Below, piece after piece: positions 16,685 through 24,296 of a stretch of 64,000 bases of DNA; the first letter of the stretch is position 1; the number at the start of each line of letters is the position of its first letter. Source of the stretch: Rhizobium sp. P38BS-XIX (GTDB taxonomy: Bacteria > Pseudomonadota > Alphaproteobacteria > Rhizobiales > Rhizobiaceae); NCBI RefSeq assembly GCF_012641435.1, contig NZ_JABAIJ010000005.1:186001-250000 (forward strand), read 5' to 3'. The notes below the pieces were generated by a model. The model saw only the letters and a list, made by a program, of their open reading frames with translations, had not been told where the DNA came from and did not search any database. The translations under genes were made by a program, and so were the position numbers.

Positions 16685-18243
16685 CAGAGAGACTCCAGAA
16701 AGTTGATGAGGGCTTGCCGATCGTCTTTCGAAAGATCGGCGAATGCATTGCGGGTCTTTTCCGCTTCTCCTCCGTGCCAGAGGATGGCTTCGGTCAATGT
16801 GCGGGCGCGGCCGTCATGAAGATAGGCCTGTCTGCCGCTCACCGTTTGCGTAAGGCCTATACCCCAGAGCGGCGGCGTGCGCCAATCGCGACCCGATGCC
16901 ACACCGACCTGCTGCCCGTCCGACAGGCCTTCGCCCATATCGTGCAGTAGGAAGTCGGAATAGGGCCAGATCAGCTGAAAGGCTTGCGGCGAATCCTTGC
17001 CGTCGCTGCCCTTGAGGTCATCCCGGGTCACGAATTTCGGCGTATGGCAGGCGGCGCAGCCGGCGCGGTAGAACATGTCCTTGCCGTGCAGGACGTCGGG
17101 AAAGCTCGCCTTGCGGCGGGCAGGTACGGCGAGATTTTCGGAATAAAAGGTCACGAGCGGAAGAATGGGATCCGGCGCTTCCGTATCGCCCAGGCGCTTT
17201 TGTACCCCGTTCGGCATGGCGAGACACCGAGGCTCCTTGGCGGTGCAATCGCCATAAGCGTTCGGTCTGTCCGGCGTGGAAATGCCGATGTCGATGGAGA
17301 AGGCGTCGGCAACCTGATCGCGCACGGTCGCATTCTGAGCCTTCCAGCCGAACCGTCCAAGTGCGATCTTGCCCGTCCGATGATCGCGGACGATCGCCGG
17401 GCGGCCGTGAATGCCGGTGACGTTCTTGCCGTCCGGATCGGCATTGGCCAGGATGTCGGCATCCGGAATTGCCTCTATCAACCCGAGACCGGTCATGGGC
17501 GGTGCGATGCGTGGCGAAAACGTCGTTGCCGGGTCGAGCGGCCCGTAGGCCAGATCGGTTACCCCGTAATGCGGCTTGCTCAGAGTCACGATCTCGCCCC
17601 CCGCAAGCGTTACCTTTTCCTCGCTGTAGGTGACCGTCACCTTGCCTTCGGCGGCAAGGCCCGGCACGGCGAGATCCTGCAGTTGCGCGCCGTAGGTCGG
17701 ATCCGGGAAGTTGAGGGCGCGATAGTCCTTGACCGCCTGCTCCTCTTCGGGCGTGGCGGCTGGCCGCGCCAGTCGAAGGACCATGGAGGTCGCCGCCGCG
17801 CCCGCGGTCTCCGGCGGATGGCCGCGGCCATCGCGGATGTGGCAGCTCTGACAGGAGCGTGCGTTAAAGAGCGGTCCCAGCCCGTCGGAAGCCTGCGTCG
17901 AGGAGGGAGCGGAGACCCAAAGCTTGCGGAAGAGAGCGTTGCCGAGATGAAAATCCTGGCCGTGTTCCGAGCTGAGATTGGCGGATGGTTGCGAGAAGAT
18001 ATCGCGGCTGACGGGGTCGATCGAAGTCAGCGCGCCGCCCTGCATCGCCTCGTATGGCTCGGCCTTGGAAAAGTCCGTCGCAGCGCGCGTGACGTCATGC
18101 ACCCGCTTCAGCTGTTCGGGCGTCAGATCGGTGCGTGCCTCTGGGAAATCGAGAATGCCGGCTACGGCCAAGGTGATTGAAAAAACCAAAAAACCCGCAG
18201 CGATGGCGGGCAAGAGGGCGCGTTTGGCCGGAATGCTTGTCAT
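16684..18243 (-). CDS. Di-haem oxidoreductase-like protein (DUF1111 family)
   Basis: A 519-residue exported c-type cytochrome. After an N-terminal signal or anchor helix (residues 8-29) come two haem-binding motifs, CQSCH at 131-135 and CAACH at 396-400, as in DUF1111 proteins (called thiol oxidoreductase, related to MauG/di-haem peroxidases). FLLHDMGEGLSDG and WRTPPLWGIG are further family signatures. It lies between two imelysin genes; a role in redox chemistry of iron at the membrane is plausible but unproven. The start at 18243 lies beyond a strong hairpin, and no good Shine-Dalgarno precedes it, so its translation may depend on that structure. Confidence 0.9.
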   Translation of the reverse strand: MTSIPAKRALLPAIAAGFLVFSITLAVAGILDFPEARTDLTPEQLKRVHDVTRAATDFSKAEPYEAMQGGALTSIDPVSRDIFSQPSANLSSEHGQDFHLGNALFRKLWVSAPSSTQASDGLGPLFNARSCQSCHIRDGRGHPPETAGAAATSMVLRLARPAATPEEEQAVKDYRALNFPDPTYGAQLQDLAVPGLAAEGKVTVTYSEEKVTLAGGEIVTLSKPHYGVTDLAYGPLDPATTFSPRIAPPMTGLGLIEAIPDADILANADPDGKNVTGIHGRPAIVRDHRTGKIALGRFGWKAQNATVRDQVADAFSIDIGISTPDRPNAYGDCTAKEPRCLAMPNGVQKRLGDTEAPDPILPLVTFYSENLAVPARRKASFPDVLHGKDMFYRAGCAACHTPKFVTRDDLKGSDGKDSPQAFQLIWPYSDFLLHDMGEGLSDGQQVGVASGRDWRTPPLWGIGLTQTVSGRQAYLHDGRARTLTEAILWHGGEAEKTRNAFADLSKDDRQALINFLESL

Positions 18244-18253
18244 GAGGAGCGGA

Positions 18254-18279
18254 GTGGCAGCGCGATGTCGCGCTGCCAC
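18254..18279 (-). other. Strong intercistronic hairpin between imelysin and di-haem genes
   Basis: GTGGCAGCGCGA (18254-18265) and TCGCGCTGCCAC (18268-18279) are perfectly complementary, giving about 11 base pairs with a 4-base loop. On the minus strand it starts 10 bases after the imelysin stop and ends 10 bases before the di-haem ATG. Lacking a T-run, it is more likely a 3' stabiliser or partial attenuator that keeps the first gene more abundant than the rest. Confidence 0.6.
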
Positions 18280-18288
18280 CATCCCTTG

Positions 18289-19575
18289 TTACTTCTTGAA
18301 GACGGCGTTCGGGTTGTCCAGGCTGTCCGAACCTTCAAGCTTGATCGTGCCGAGATCAAGAGCGGCGATAACGCGCTGGATGCTCTTCGTCTGGTCGAGC
18401 AGGCCGTCGATGGCCTTCTGAACCGTCGCGTTGCCTTCCTTGTTGCCTTCGCCGATCATCTGGTCGTACTTTTCGACCGTTTCGCCGCGATGCACGAGCG
18501 CCTTCATGGCAGCAAGCGTCGTGTCGAGCTTGCCTTCCATTTCCTTGTCGAGCGCTGCGTCCTTGGCCTTGACCAGATCATGCAGCGACGGGCCCTTCAT
18601 CTTGGTGCCGTCGGCGCGGGTGTAGTTGCCGGTATAGGCAGCGGCGATGCCGATGGCGTCGCCATTGTGCTCGTTGTAGGTGTTATCGGAGAAGCAATCC
18701 TGCTCTTCTTCCGGATCATGCAGCAGCAGGCCAAGCTTCATGCGTTCGCCAGCGAGTTCACCGTAGGAAAGCGAGCCCATGCCGGTCAGGATGGCGGTGA
18801 GACCAGCCTTCGGATCGGCTTCGACGTGCTTGGTGGCTTCGCCTTCCGGCGCCCACTTGTCCGTCATGTCCTTGAGGTCGGCAACGAGCAGGCTCGAAGC
18901 GGACTTCAGATATTCGGCGCGGCGATCGCAATTGCCGTGCGTGCAATTCTTCAGATCGTAGTCGCTGGCCGGGCGCTCGCCTGCGCCAGTCTTGGTGCCG
19001 TGCAGATCCTGGCCCCAGAGCAGGAATTCGATGGCGTGATAGCCGGTCGCGACATTGGCTTCGACGCCGCCTGCCTGATGCAGGGTGCCCGACAGGAATT
19101 CCGGCGTCAGATGCGAAGCGTCGACATCCTTGCCGTTGATCTTGATCGTCTTGTTGGCGATGACGTTGGCGACATAAAGCGCGTTCTCGTCGCTTTCGGT
19201 GCCGTAGGAGGCGTCGACATAGTCGATCAGGCCTTCATCGAGCGGCCAGGAGTTTACCTTGCCTTCCCAATCGTCGACGATCGAGTTGCCGAAGCGATAG
19301 ACTTCCGTCTGTGCGTAGGGAACGCGAGCCTTGATCCAAGCCGCGCGTGCCGCCTTCAGCGTCTTGTCATTGGGGTTGGCGAGAAGAGCATCGATGGCTT
19401 TGTCGAGCTTCTCCGCCAAGGTCAGGGAGTCCTGATACTTGGCATGCGCAACTTCCGCATAATGCTTGAGGACAGCTGCCGGCTCGGGAGTGGCAGCAAG
19501 GGCGGGCAGGCCGGACAAGGCAGTCGTAGCAACGGCTACCGCGAGCACGGCGCCAAAATTGATCTTGAGTTTCAT
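18289..19575 (-). CDS. Imelysin family exported protein (iron-regulated, IrpA/ICMP type)
   Basis: A 428-residue protein with a Sec signal (likely cut after ALA at 28) and a full imelysin domain. The characteristic GxHxxE motif is present as GYHAIE at 178-183 in GYHAIEFLLWGQDLHGTKTGAGERP; this motif belongs to the probable metal site of imelysins. A CTHGNC pair and DCFSDNT also match long imelysins, such as the iron-deficiency-induced IrpA of cyanobacteria. It is the first gene of the four-gene operon, with GGAGAGGGAAC before its ATG and an Irr-box-like sequence about 90 bases upstream, so iron control is likely. Confidence 0.92.
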   Translation of the reverse strand: MKLKINFGAVLAVAVATTALSGLPALAATPEPAAVLKHYAEVAHAKYQDSLTLAEKLDKAIDALLANPNDKTLKAARAAWIKARVPYAQTEVYRFGNSIVDDWEGKVNSWPLDEGLIDYVDASYGTESDENALYVANVIANKTIKINGKDVDASHLTPEFLSGTLHQAGGVEANVATGYHAIEFLLWGQDLHGTKTGAGERPASDYDLKNCTHGNCDRRAEYLKSASSLLVADLKDMTDKWAPEGEATKHVEADPKAGLTAILTGMGSLSYGELAGERMKLGLLLHDPEEEQDCFSDNTYNEHNGDAIGIAAAYTGNYTRADGTKMKGPSLHDLVKAKDAALDKEMEGKLDTTLAAMKALVHRGETVEKYDQMIGEGNKEGNATVQKAIDGLLDQTKSIQRVIAALDLGTIKLEGSDSLDNPNAVFKK

Positions 19576-19589
19576 GTTCCCTCTCCTGA

Positions 19590-19609
19590 TGACGGTGGGG
19601 GCACCGTCA
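19590..19609 (-). promoter_or_regulatory. Leader hairpin just upstream of the imelysin ribosome site
   Basis: TGACGGTG (19590-19597) and CACCGTCA (19602-19609) are perfect inverted repeats with a 4-base loop. On the minus strand the hairpin ends directly before the GGAGAGGG ribosome site of the imelysin gene. It could influence initiation, or as DNA could be an operator. A TGA...TCA pattern also recalls RirA iron-box sites, though the match is loose. Confidence 0.45.
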
Positions 19610-19664
19610 AAAACTTGGCGTTTTGTGTCATGTATGAAAAATAAACTTGTGTCAAACGCTCTAG

Positions 19665-19681
19665 TTTAGAATGGTTTTAAG
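19665..19681 (-). promoter_or_regulatory. Candidate iron-control element (Irr box-like)
   Basis: TTTAGAATGGTTTTAAG resembles the rhizobial Irr/ICE-type dyad as I remember it (TTTAGAA-N3-TTCTAAA), with two mismatches in the right arm. It is centred about 97 bases upstream of the imelysin ATG in an A/T-rich stretch, where an iron-responsive site would be expected for this operon. A motif search against known Irr sites would be needed. Confidence 0.45.
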
Positions 19682-19813
19682 CGACTAAACCATGGGCTTC
19701 AACCCGGAAGGTCCGTGGATTTACTTGGGAAGACGGTGGATGAGCGTCGAAAGGCGCATTGCTCGATTTTGCCGGTTAAGCCGATGCTGGTGCGAAAACC
19801 AAAGCTGTTCTGT

Positions 19814-19853
19814 AAGAGCGTGAGCGGCATGTCCCCATGTCGCTCGCGCTCTT
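19814..19853. other. Long imperfect hairpin downstream of the rRNA methyltransferase gene
   Basis: AAGAGCG.GAGCG (from 19814) pairs with CGCTC.CGCTCTT (to 19853), and an inner CATG pairs with CATG around a 4-base loop, giving an 18-step stem with a few mismatches over 40 bases. It lies 50 bases after the stop of the minus-strand methyltransferase gene. No T-run follows, so it may be an mRNA 3' stabiliser or a repeat relic. Confidence 0.5.
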
Positions 19854-19902
19854 GACCCATAGAGCCGGCGCGGTGTTTGCGCGAAGGCGCTCTGATCTTG
19901 CT

Positions 19903-21192
19903 CTATCCCTTGCGCTGCAGACGGCAGAAGAAGAAACCGTCCGTATCGGTAGAGGCAGGGGTCAGCGTGATGGTCTTGCCATCGGAGGAAAGGGGCCGCG
20001 GCGTGTCCTTGCCAAACAACTTTTCCCAGGAGCTCAGGGTTTCCACCACGTCGAAGCCCGGATTCTGAGCGGCGAAGCGGTTGACCTGAGCCTCGTTTTC
20101 CTCCGGCAGAACGGAGCAGGTGACGTAAAGCAGCGAACCGCCCGGTCGGACAAATTCGCCGGCCTGGGCCAAAGCTTCCTGTTGCTGGCTGGTGCGTTCG
20201 TCGAGGTTCTTCTGCGTCAGGCGCCATTTCGTGTCGGGTCGACGACGCCATGTGCCTGTCCCAGTGCAAGGCGCATCGACGAGAACCTTGTCGAACTTGC
20301 CGCGCAGCGCCAGCAAGGCATTGCGTTCGTCATGGACCTGAACATTGCGTGTTCCCGCCCGCTTCAGCCGTTCGATGATCGGCGCAAGGCGTCGGCGATC
20401 GGTGTCATAGGCGTGCACCTGACCCTTGTTGTGCATGGCGGCCGACATGGCGAGCGTCTTGCCGCCGCCGCCGGCACAATAGTCCAGGACTTGATCGCCA
20501 TCTTCAGGGAGCACGAGATCGGCCACGATCTGAGAGCCTTCGTCCTGTACTTCGAACCAGCCTTTTTGGAACGAAAGCTCGGCGGTCACGTTAGGAAGAC
20601 GGGACGCGCCTTCGCCAGCGGGAATGCGAATGCCGTAACGGGCGATCTTGGAGGCCTGCGCACCGGCACGCTCGAGCGCCTTGACCACCTTGGCACGATC
20701 GGCTTTCAGCGCATTGGCGCGAAGGTCGAGCGTCGGTCGTTCGGAAAGGGCCTGTGCCTCGGAAAGCCAGCTGTCCCCGAAGGCACGTTGGAACGAGTCC
20801 TCGACCCACTCCGGAATATCGCCTTGAATATGGCGGGGCGCATCTTCGAGCTTGCGGCTACCGAAGGCGGACAGGGCCTCGGCGCTGGGTGCTTCCGGTG
20901 CGAATTTATCACCGTCCAGTTCGGCGGCCAGAGCTTCCGGCGTCAGGCCCCATTGGCGGAAGAGAACCGCATGCGCCAGCGCCGAAGGACTGTCGTCTTC
21001 CATCAGCCAGGCATGGGAAAGCCGCATGCGCAAGGCGTCATAGACGATATTGCCGATCGCAGCGCGATCACCGGAGCCGGCAAAGCGATGGGCGAGCCCC
21101 CAATCCTTCAGGGCATCGGCCACCGGTCGCTTGCGCGTTTCGATATCGGCAAGAACTTCGATGGCCCCCTGCAGTCGGCCGCCTAAACGCAT
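19903..21192 (-). CDS. RsmB/NOP family RNA (cytosine-5) methyltransferase
   Basis: A 429-residue SAM-dependent methyltransferase that makes 5-methylcytosine in RNA, probably 16S rRNA C967 or a related site. The N-terminal half has a NusB-like helical region; the catalytic domain has the SAM motif VLDYCAGGGGKTLAMSA near 238-254, the acidic VHAYDTDRRR, and both catalytic cysteines in DAPCTGTGTWRR and YVTCSVLPEENE. Length is normal. It begins just upstream of the region leading to rlpA and is probably monocistronic. Which cytosine it modifies cannot be settled from sequence alone, so no rsmB symbol is assigned. Confidence 0.92.
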   Translation of the reverse strand: MRLGGRLQGAIEVLADIETRKRPVADALKDWGLAHRFAGSGDRAAIGNIVYDALRMRLSHAWLMEDDSPSALAHAVLFRQWGLTPEALAAELDGDKFAPEAPSAEALSAFGSRKLEDAPRHIQGDIPEWVEDSFQRAFGDSWLSEAQALSERPTLDLRANALKADRAKVVKALERAGAQASKIARYGIRIPAGEGASRLPNVTAELSFQKGWFEVQDEGSQIVADLVLPEDGDQVLDYCAGGGGKTLAMSAAMHNKGQVHAYDTDRRRLAPIIERLKRAGTRNVQVHDERNALLALRGKFDKVLVDAPCTGTGTWRRRPDTKWRLTQKNLDERTSQQQEALAQAGEFVRPGGSLLYVTCSVLPEENEAQVNRFAAQNPGFDVVETLSSWEKLFGKDTPRPLSSDGKTITLTPASTDTDGFFFCRLQRKG

Positions 21193-21406
21193 TCACACTC
21201 TCCTGCTTGCGCGTGGCTCCGAATCTTGGCTGAGTTGATCGGAACTCTTTATGCGCTTTCAAAATGTCGCCGACACCTCAGCAATCCGCACGAATAATGC
21301 ACGTGGCGGCGGATTATTGAGACGTCCCAACCGCGTGGTAACCGCGATTGACGGAGAGAGCAAGCGTTGTGCCGAAATGCTGGATGCTTCCGGCCTCATT
21401 GACCGA

Positions 21407-21775
21407 TTACTTCGAGGCTACAACCTCGTAGCAGACGCTGGCGGTGCCGGAGGCAACCATGCCGATATCCTGGGCTGCTGCGCGGGAGAGATCGAGAACA
21501 CGCCCCCGAATGAAAGGTCCACGGTCGTTGATGCGGACGACGACGCTGCGGCCATTGTGCTTGTTGGTGACCCGAAGGCGCGTACCGAAGGCGAGCGAGC
21601 GATGGGCTGCAGTAAGATTTCCGGAACTCATGCGTTCCCCTGAAGCAGTTCTGGAGCTTCCCCCGTACCATGAAGCGCCACCGCATCCATTCGAGGCAAA
21701 AGCCTCAGTCGAAAGGAGAGCCAAGGAGGCGGATATAGTTGCGGCGATTGCCAGAGAACGCGTTACTTTATTCAA
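21407..21775 (-). CDS. RlpA-like septal protein with double-psi beta-barrel domain
   Basis: An exported protein of about 122 residues: a signal peptide (NKVTRSLAIAATISASLALLSTEAFA) followed by an RlpA-type double-psi barrel with GGASWYGG, the acid-containing TASGERM, TAAHRSLAFGTRLRVTN and VRINDRGPFI..RVLDLSRAAA. RlpA proteins cleave or bind denuded peptidoglycan at the septum. There is no SPOR domain, so this is the short alphaproteobacterial kind. A TTG start at 21775 is chosen because GAGGG lies nine bases upstream and the signal peptide follows at once; the frame is open to a GTG at 21871 that lacks a ribosome site. Confidence 0.82.
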   Translation of the reverse strand: MNKVTRSLAIAATISASLALLSTEAFASNGCGGASWYGGSSRTASGERMSSGNLTAAHRSLAFGTRLRVTNKHNGRSVVVRINDRGPFIRGRVLDLSRAAAQDIGMVASGTASVCYEVVASK

Positions 21776-22173
21776 ACCGGGTTTTCCCTCAAGCTGTTGA
21801 ACTTGCGCCTTGGGTAGGCGGCGGGGCTTAAATCCGGCCAAAAGTGGCGAAAACGTGCCATTTGATATCACGGAATATTACAGATTGTAACATTCGTGAT
21901 TAAAATCCAATACTATGACTATTTAGTGGTTTTGCTCGGTTCTGAAAAAAACCTAATAAAATCAGTTAAAAATCGAATGATTTTTCTCGCATCCTTGCTG
22001 CAATGCAAAAGATCACGAAATCTGAAAAAATAATTTTCCGGCTTTGCCATAATTGCTGCCGCATTTGTGCAAATTCAGAGGTCATTAACCATAAATGCGG
22101 AGTAAATTGAACTAAGCCAGCCGGCTAAGTAGGAATTTTCATGCGATTTCGGGTCGAGTGCCGGCGACTTTTC
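21776..22173. other. A/T-rich intergenic region upstream of the RlpA gene
   Basis: About 400 bases, markedly A/T-rich compared with flanking genes, with no convincing ORF. It holds the probable promoter of the RlpA gene, an inverted repeat CCGCATTT/AAATGCGG (22059-22066 and 22093-22100), and a TTAACCAT octamer between its arms. The ORF opening at 22141 on the plus strand is antisense to the epimerase gene and is not credible. Confidence 0.5.
22085..22092. promoter_or_regulatory. TTAACCAT octamer, possible CtrA half-site
   Basis: TTAACCAT resembles the half-site form of the CtrA cell-cycle regulator motif in Rhizobiales. It lies about 310 bases upstream of the chosen RlpA start, next to the arm of an 8-base inverted repeat. 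Cell-cycle control of a septal protein is reasonable, but an eight-base match alone is weak evidence. Confidence 0.25.
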
Positions 22174-23046
22174 CTAGCCGCGCCACCGGCGGGAGGACCA
22201 GAGTTCTGCGAGCGACATACGGTATTCCGGGTAAGCGAAGACGAAGCCGAGCGCCCGCAGTTTCGCGTTGGAAACGCGCTTGTTCTCGCCGTAGAAGGAG
22301 CGCGCCATCGGCGTCAGTTCCGCGGTTTCGAAAGGCTGTTCCGGTGGGGGCTCGATACCCATCAGGCGTGCGGCTTCGACGACCACATCCTGCGGCGGCG
22401 CCGGTTCGTCGTCGGTGACATTATATATGCCACCCAGCTGACGATGCGACAGGAAGCGGGCGCAGCTGCCGATATCCTCGACGCGGATGCGATTAAAGAC
22501 CTGGTTCGCCTTGATGAGCCGACGCGCCGTACCCCTTTCCAGATTGCAGAAAGCGTTGCGGCCAGGCCCGTAAATGCCGGAGAGCCTCAGCACGGCAACG
22601 GGGAGGCCGAGCCTGACGCCGACGCGCAGCCAGCCGTCCTCCGCCTCGACCCGCTCGACCGAGCGCTCGGCGATCGGATGCAGCGAGGTCTGCTCATCGA
22701 TCCAGGCGCCCTTATGGTCGCCGTAGACACCGACGGTGGAGAGATAGCAAACCCATTCCAGCTTCGGCATCAACGCCTTCAGATTGAGCTGTGCCAGCCG
22801 TAGCAGCGGATCACCGGATTTGCCGGGAGAAATGGACTGGACGAGATGCGTCGCGGACTTCATCGCTTCCGCCAAAGCCGGATCGATCGTTTCGCCGTCG
22901 AAGACGAAGGCTTCGATGCCTTCTTTCTCCAATAGAGCCGCCTTGTCGGCGGAGCGGGTCGTGCCGGTGATACGAATGCCGGGGGCGGCGAAGGTCTTGG
23001 CGATGGCCGTTCCGGAAAAGCCACAGCCGAAAATCATCACATGCAT
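22174..23046 (-). CDS. NAD(P)-binding epimerase-like protein (YeeZ/SDR_a5-like)
   Basis: A 290-residue extended SDR-like protein beginning MHVMIFGCGFSG, with the dinucleotide loop GCGFSG at 7-12. Relatives (E. coli YeeZ type) keep the Rossmann fold; here YLSTVGVYGDHKGAWIDE and a RLSGIYGPGRNAF segment are visible, but the usual YxxxK is replaced by a shorter region, so catalysis is uncertain. It starts three bases after the queG stop, so it is co-transcribed with queG. The open frame reaches 23211 but overlaps queG and is not used. Substrate unknown. Confidence 0.85.
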   Translation of the reverse strand: MHVMIFGCGFSGTAIAKTFAAPGIRITGTTRSADKAALLEKEGIEAFVFDGETIDPALAEAMKSATHLVQSISPGKSGDPLLRLAQLNLKALMPKLEWVCYLSTVGVYGDHKGAWIDEQTSLHPIAERSVERVEAEDGWLRVGVRLGLPVAVLRLSGIYGPGRNAFCNLERGTARRLIKANQVFNRIRVEDIGSCARFLSHRQLGGIYNVTDDEPAPPQDVVVEAARLMGIEPPPEQPFETAELTPMARSFYGENKRVSNAKLRALGFVFAYPEYRMSLAELWSSRRWRG

Positions 23047-23048
23047 TA

Positions 23049-24203
23049 TTATACCCCCGCCAATGTCCATTCTGCGCGAACCTCTTCGTCCGCCTCGTCG
23101 CCCCTTTGTGCCGCAAATGCGCTGAGTTCGCCAGCCGTCATCAGCCGCGAGAGCGCCCAGACGGCCATGCCACGCACCACCGGCGAAGGATCGAGTGTCA
23201 GCTGACTGCATCTCTCTATCAGAGAGCGCTCACCGGAATTGCCGGCGGCGATCAGCACATTGCGGATGAAACGGTCGCGGCCGATGCGCTTGACCGGCGA
23301 GCCGCTGAAGAATGTGCGAAAGGCCGCGTCATCCAATGTCAGCAGAAACGCGATCGACGGCTCCTTGAGATCTTCACGCGCAACGAGCTTCATCTCCGAA
23401 GCGCTGCTCGCGAACTTGTTCCAGGGGCAGGCGGCAAGACAGTCGTCGCAGCCATAGATGCGGTTGCCGATCATCGGCCGGAAGTGCGGCTCGATCGGGC
23501 CTTTGTGCTCGATCGTCAGATAGGAGATGCAGCGGCGCGCGTCGAGTTGATAGGGCGCGGGAAAGGCCGCTGTCGGGCAGGCGTCGAGACAGGCGCGACA
23601 GGAGCCGCAATGGTCGATCTCCGTCTGATCCGGCTCGAGATCGGCGGTGGTGAACATCGAGCCGAGGAAGAGCCAGGAGCCGAAGGCGCGGCTGACGAGA
23701 TTGGTGTGCTTGCCCTGCCATCCGAGGCCGGCCGCACCGGCGAGCGGCTTCTCCATGACAGGCGCTGTATCGACGAAGACCTTGACGTCCTCCTTCGAGC
23801 GCGCGGCAAAACGTGTCGCGATCTCTTTGAGCCGTCCCTTGATGACGTCGTGATAATCGCGGTTGCGCGCGTAGACGGAGATCGCCGCCTTGTCCTTCTT
23901 GTCGAGAATCCCGCGCGGATCTTCGTCTGGACCGTAGTTCAAACCGAAGACGGCGATGGAGCGGGTTTCACTCCAGAGAACGCGGGGATCGCCCCGCCGG
24001 TCGCGTGTTTCCTCCATCCAGCCCATGGTGCCGTGATGGCCCTTGTCGAGAAACTGGCCGAGCCGCACCGCCGCCTCGGGAATGGCGTCGGGCTTTGTGA
24101 TGCGACAGAGATCGAAACCCTGGGCGCGAGCCTCCTCCCGCAGAAACGCGGTTAGCGCTCGTCGTTGCTTGTCAGCTTTTTCGGCCTCGCGATCAACGGG
24201 CAT
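23049..24203 (-). CDS. queG: Epoxyqueuosine reductase
   Basis: Cobalamin- and iron-sulfur-dependent enzyme that reduces epoxyqueuosine to queuosine in the wobble position of GUN tRNAs. The 384-residue protein has an N-terminal cobalamin-binding reductase domain (FGLNYGPDEDP, DTAPVMEKPLAGAAGLGWQGKHTNLV), then two [4Fe-4S] clusters of ferredoxin type with CGSCRACLDACPTAAF and CDDCLAACPWNKF, and a short C-terminal HEAT-like region (SPVVRGMAVWALSRL). All eight cluster cysteines are present. It lies 86 bases after the GST gene and is followed directly by the epimerase-like gene. Confidence 0.95.
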   Translation of the reverse strand: MPVDREAEKADKQRRALTAFLREEARAQGFDLCRITKPDAIPEAAVRLGQFLDKGHHGTMGWMEETRDRRGDPRVLWSETRSIAVFGLNYGPDEDPRGILDKKDKAAISVYARNRDYHDVIKGRLKEIATRFAARSKEDVKVFVDTAPVMEKPLAGAAGLGWQGKHTNLVSRAFGSWLFLGSMFTTADLEPDQTEIDHCGSCRACLDACPTAAFPAPYQLDARRCISYLTIEHKGPIEPHFRPMIGNRIYGCDDCLAACPWNKFASSASEMKLVAREDLKEPSIAFLLTLDDAAFRTFFSGSPVKRIGRDRFIRNVLIAAGNSGERSLIERCSQLTLDPSPVVRGMAVWALSRLMTAGELSAFAAQRGDEADEEVRAEWTLAGV

Positions 24204-24217
24204 ATCGAGCCCTCGTC

Positions 24218-24296
24218 AGAGCAATTCCAGGAACAGCGTGAAGAAGAGAGATAGAGAGCTATCGCCGTTCGAAGAAAAACGAAAGCGCTTTAGAAA
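24218..24296 (+). repeat. Degenerate copy of a rhizobial intergenic mosaic repeat
   Basis: AGAGCAATTCCAGGAACAGC at 24218 matches the opening of the better preserved element at 50387-50489 (AGAGCAACTCCAGGAAAAGC), followed by a purine-rich stretch and AAAGCGCTTT at about 24283-24292. It fills the gap between queG and the GST gene. The second half is poorly conserved, so this is a partial or decayed copy. Confidence 0.45.

Larger units (their letters stand above)
19610..19902. other. Intergenic region between imelysin operon and rRNA methyltransferase gene
   Basis: About 290 bases with no convincing gene. Next to the imelysin operon lies an A/T-rich promoter-like stretch with the Irr-box-like sequence; ATGGTTT/AAACCAT (19671-19677 and 19687-19693) is a further perfect inverted repeat there. 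The distal part holds a long hairpin near the end of the methyltransferase gene. Confidence 0.5.

Noticed and set aside
19837..21186. 449-codon open frame on the plus strand
   Set aside because: Antisense to the RsmB-like methyltransferase gene with its two catalytic cysteines.
22141..22803. 220-codon plus-strand frame with a modest ribosome site
   Set aside because: It is antisense to the epimerase-like gene over nearly its whole length and has no family features.
23106..24155. 349-codon open frame on the plus strand
   Set aside because: Antisense to queG; no recognisable protein features.
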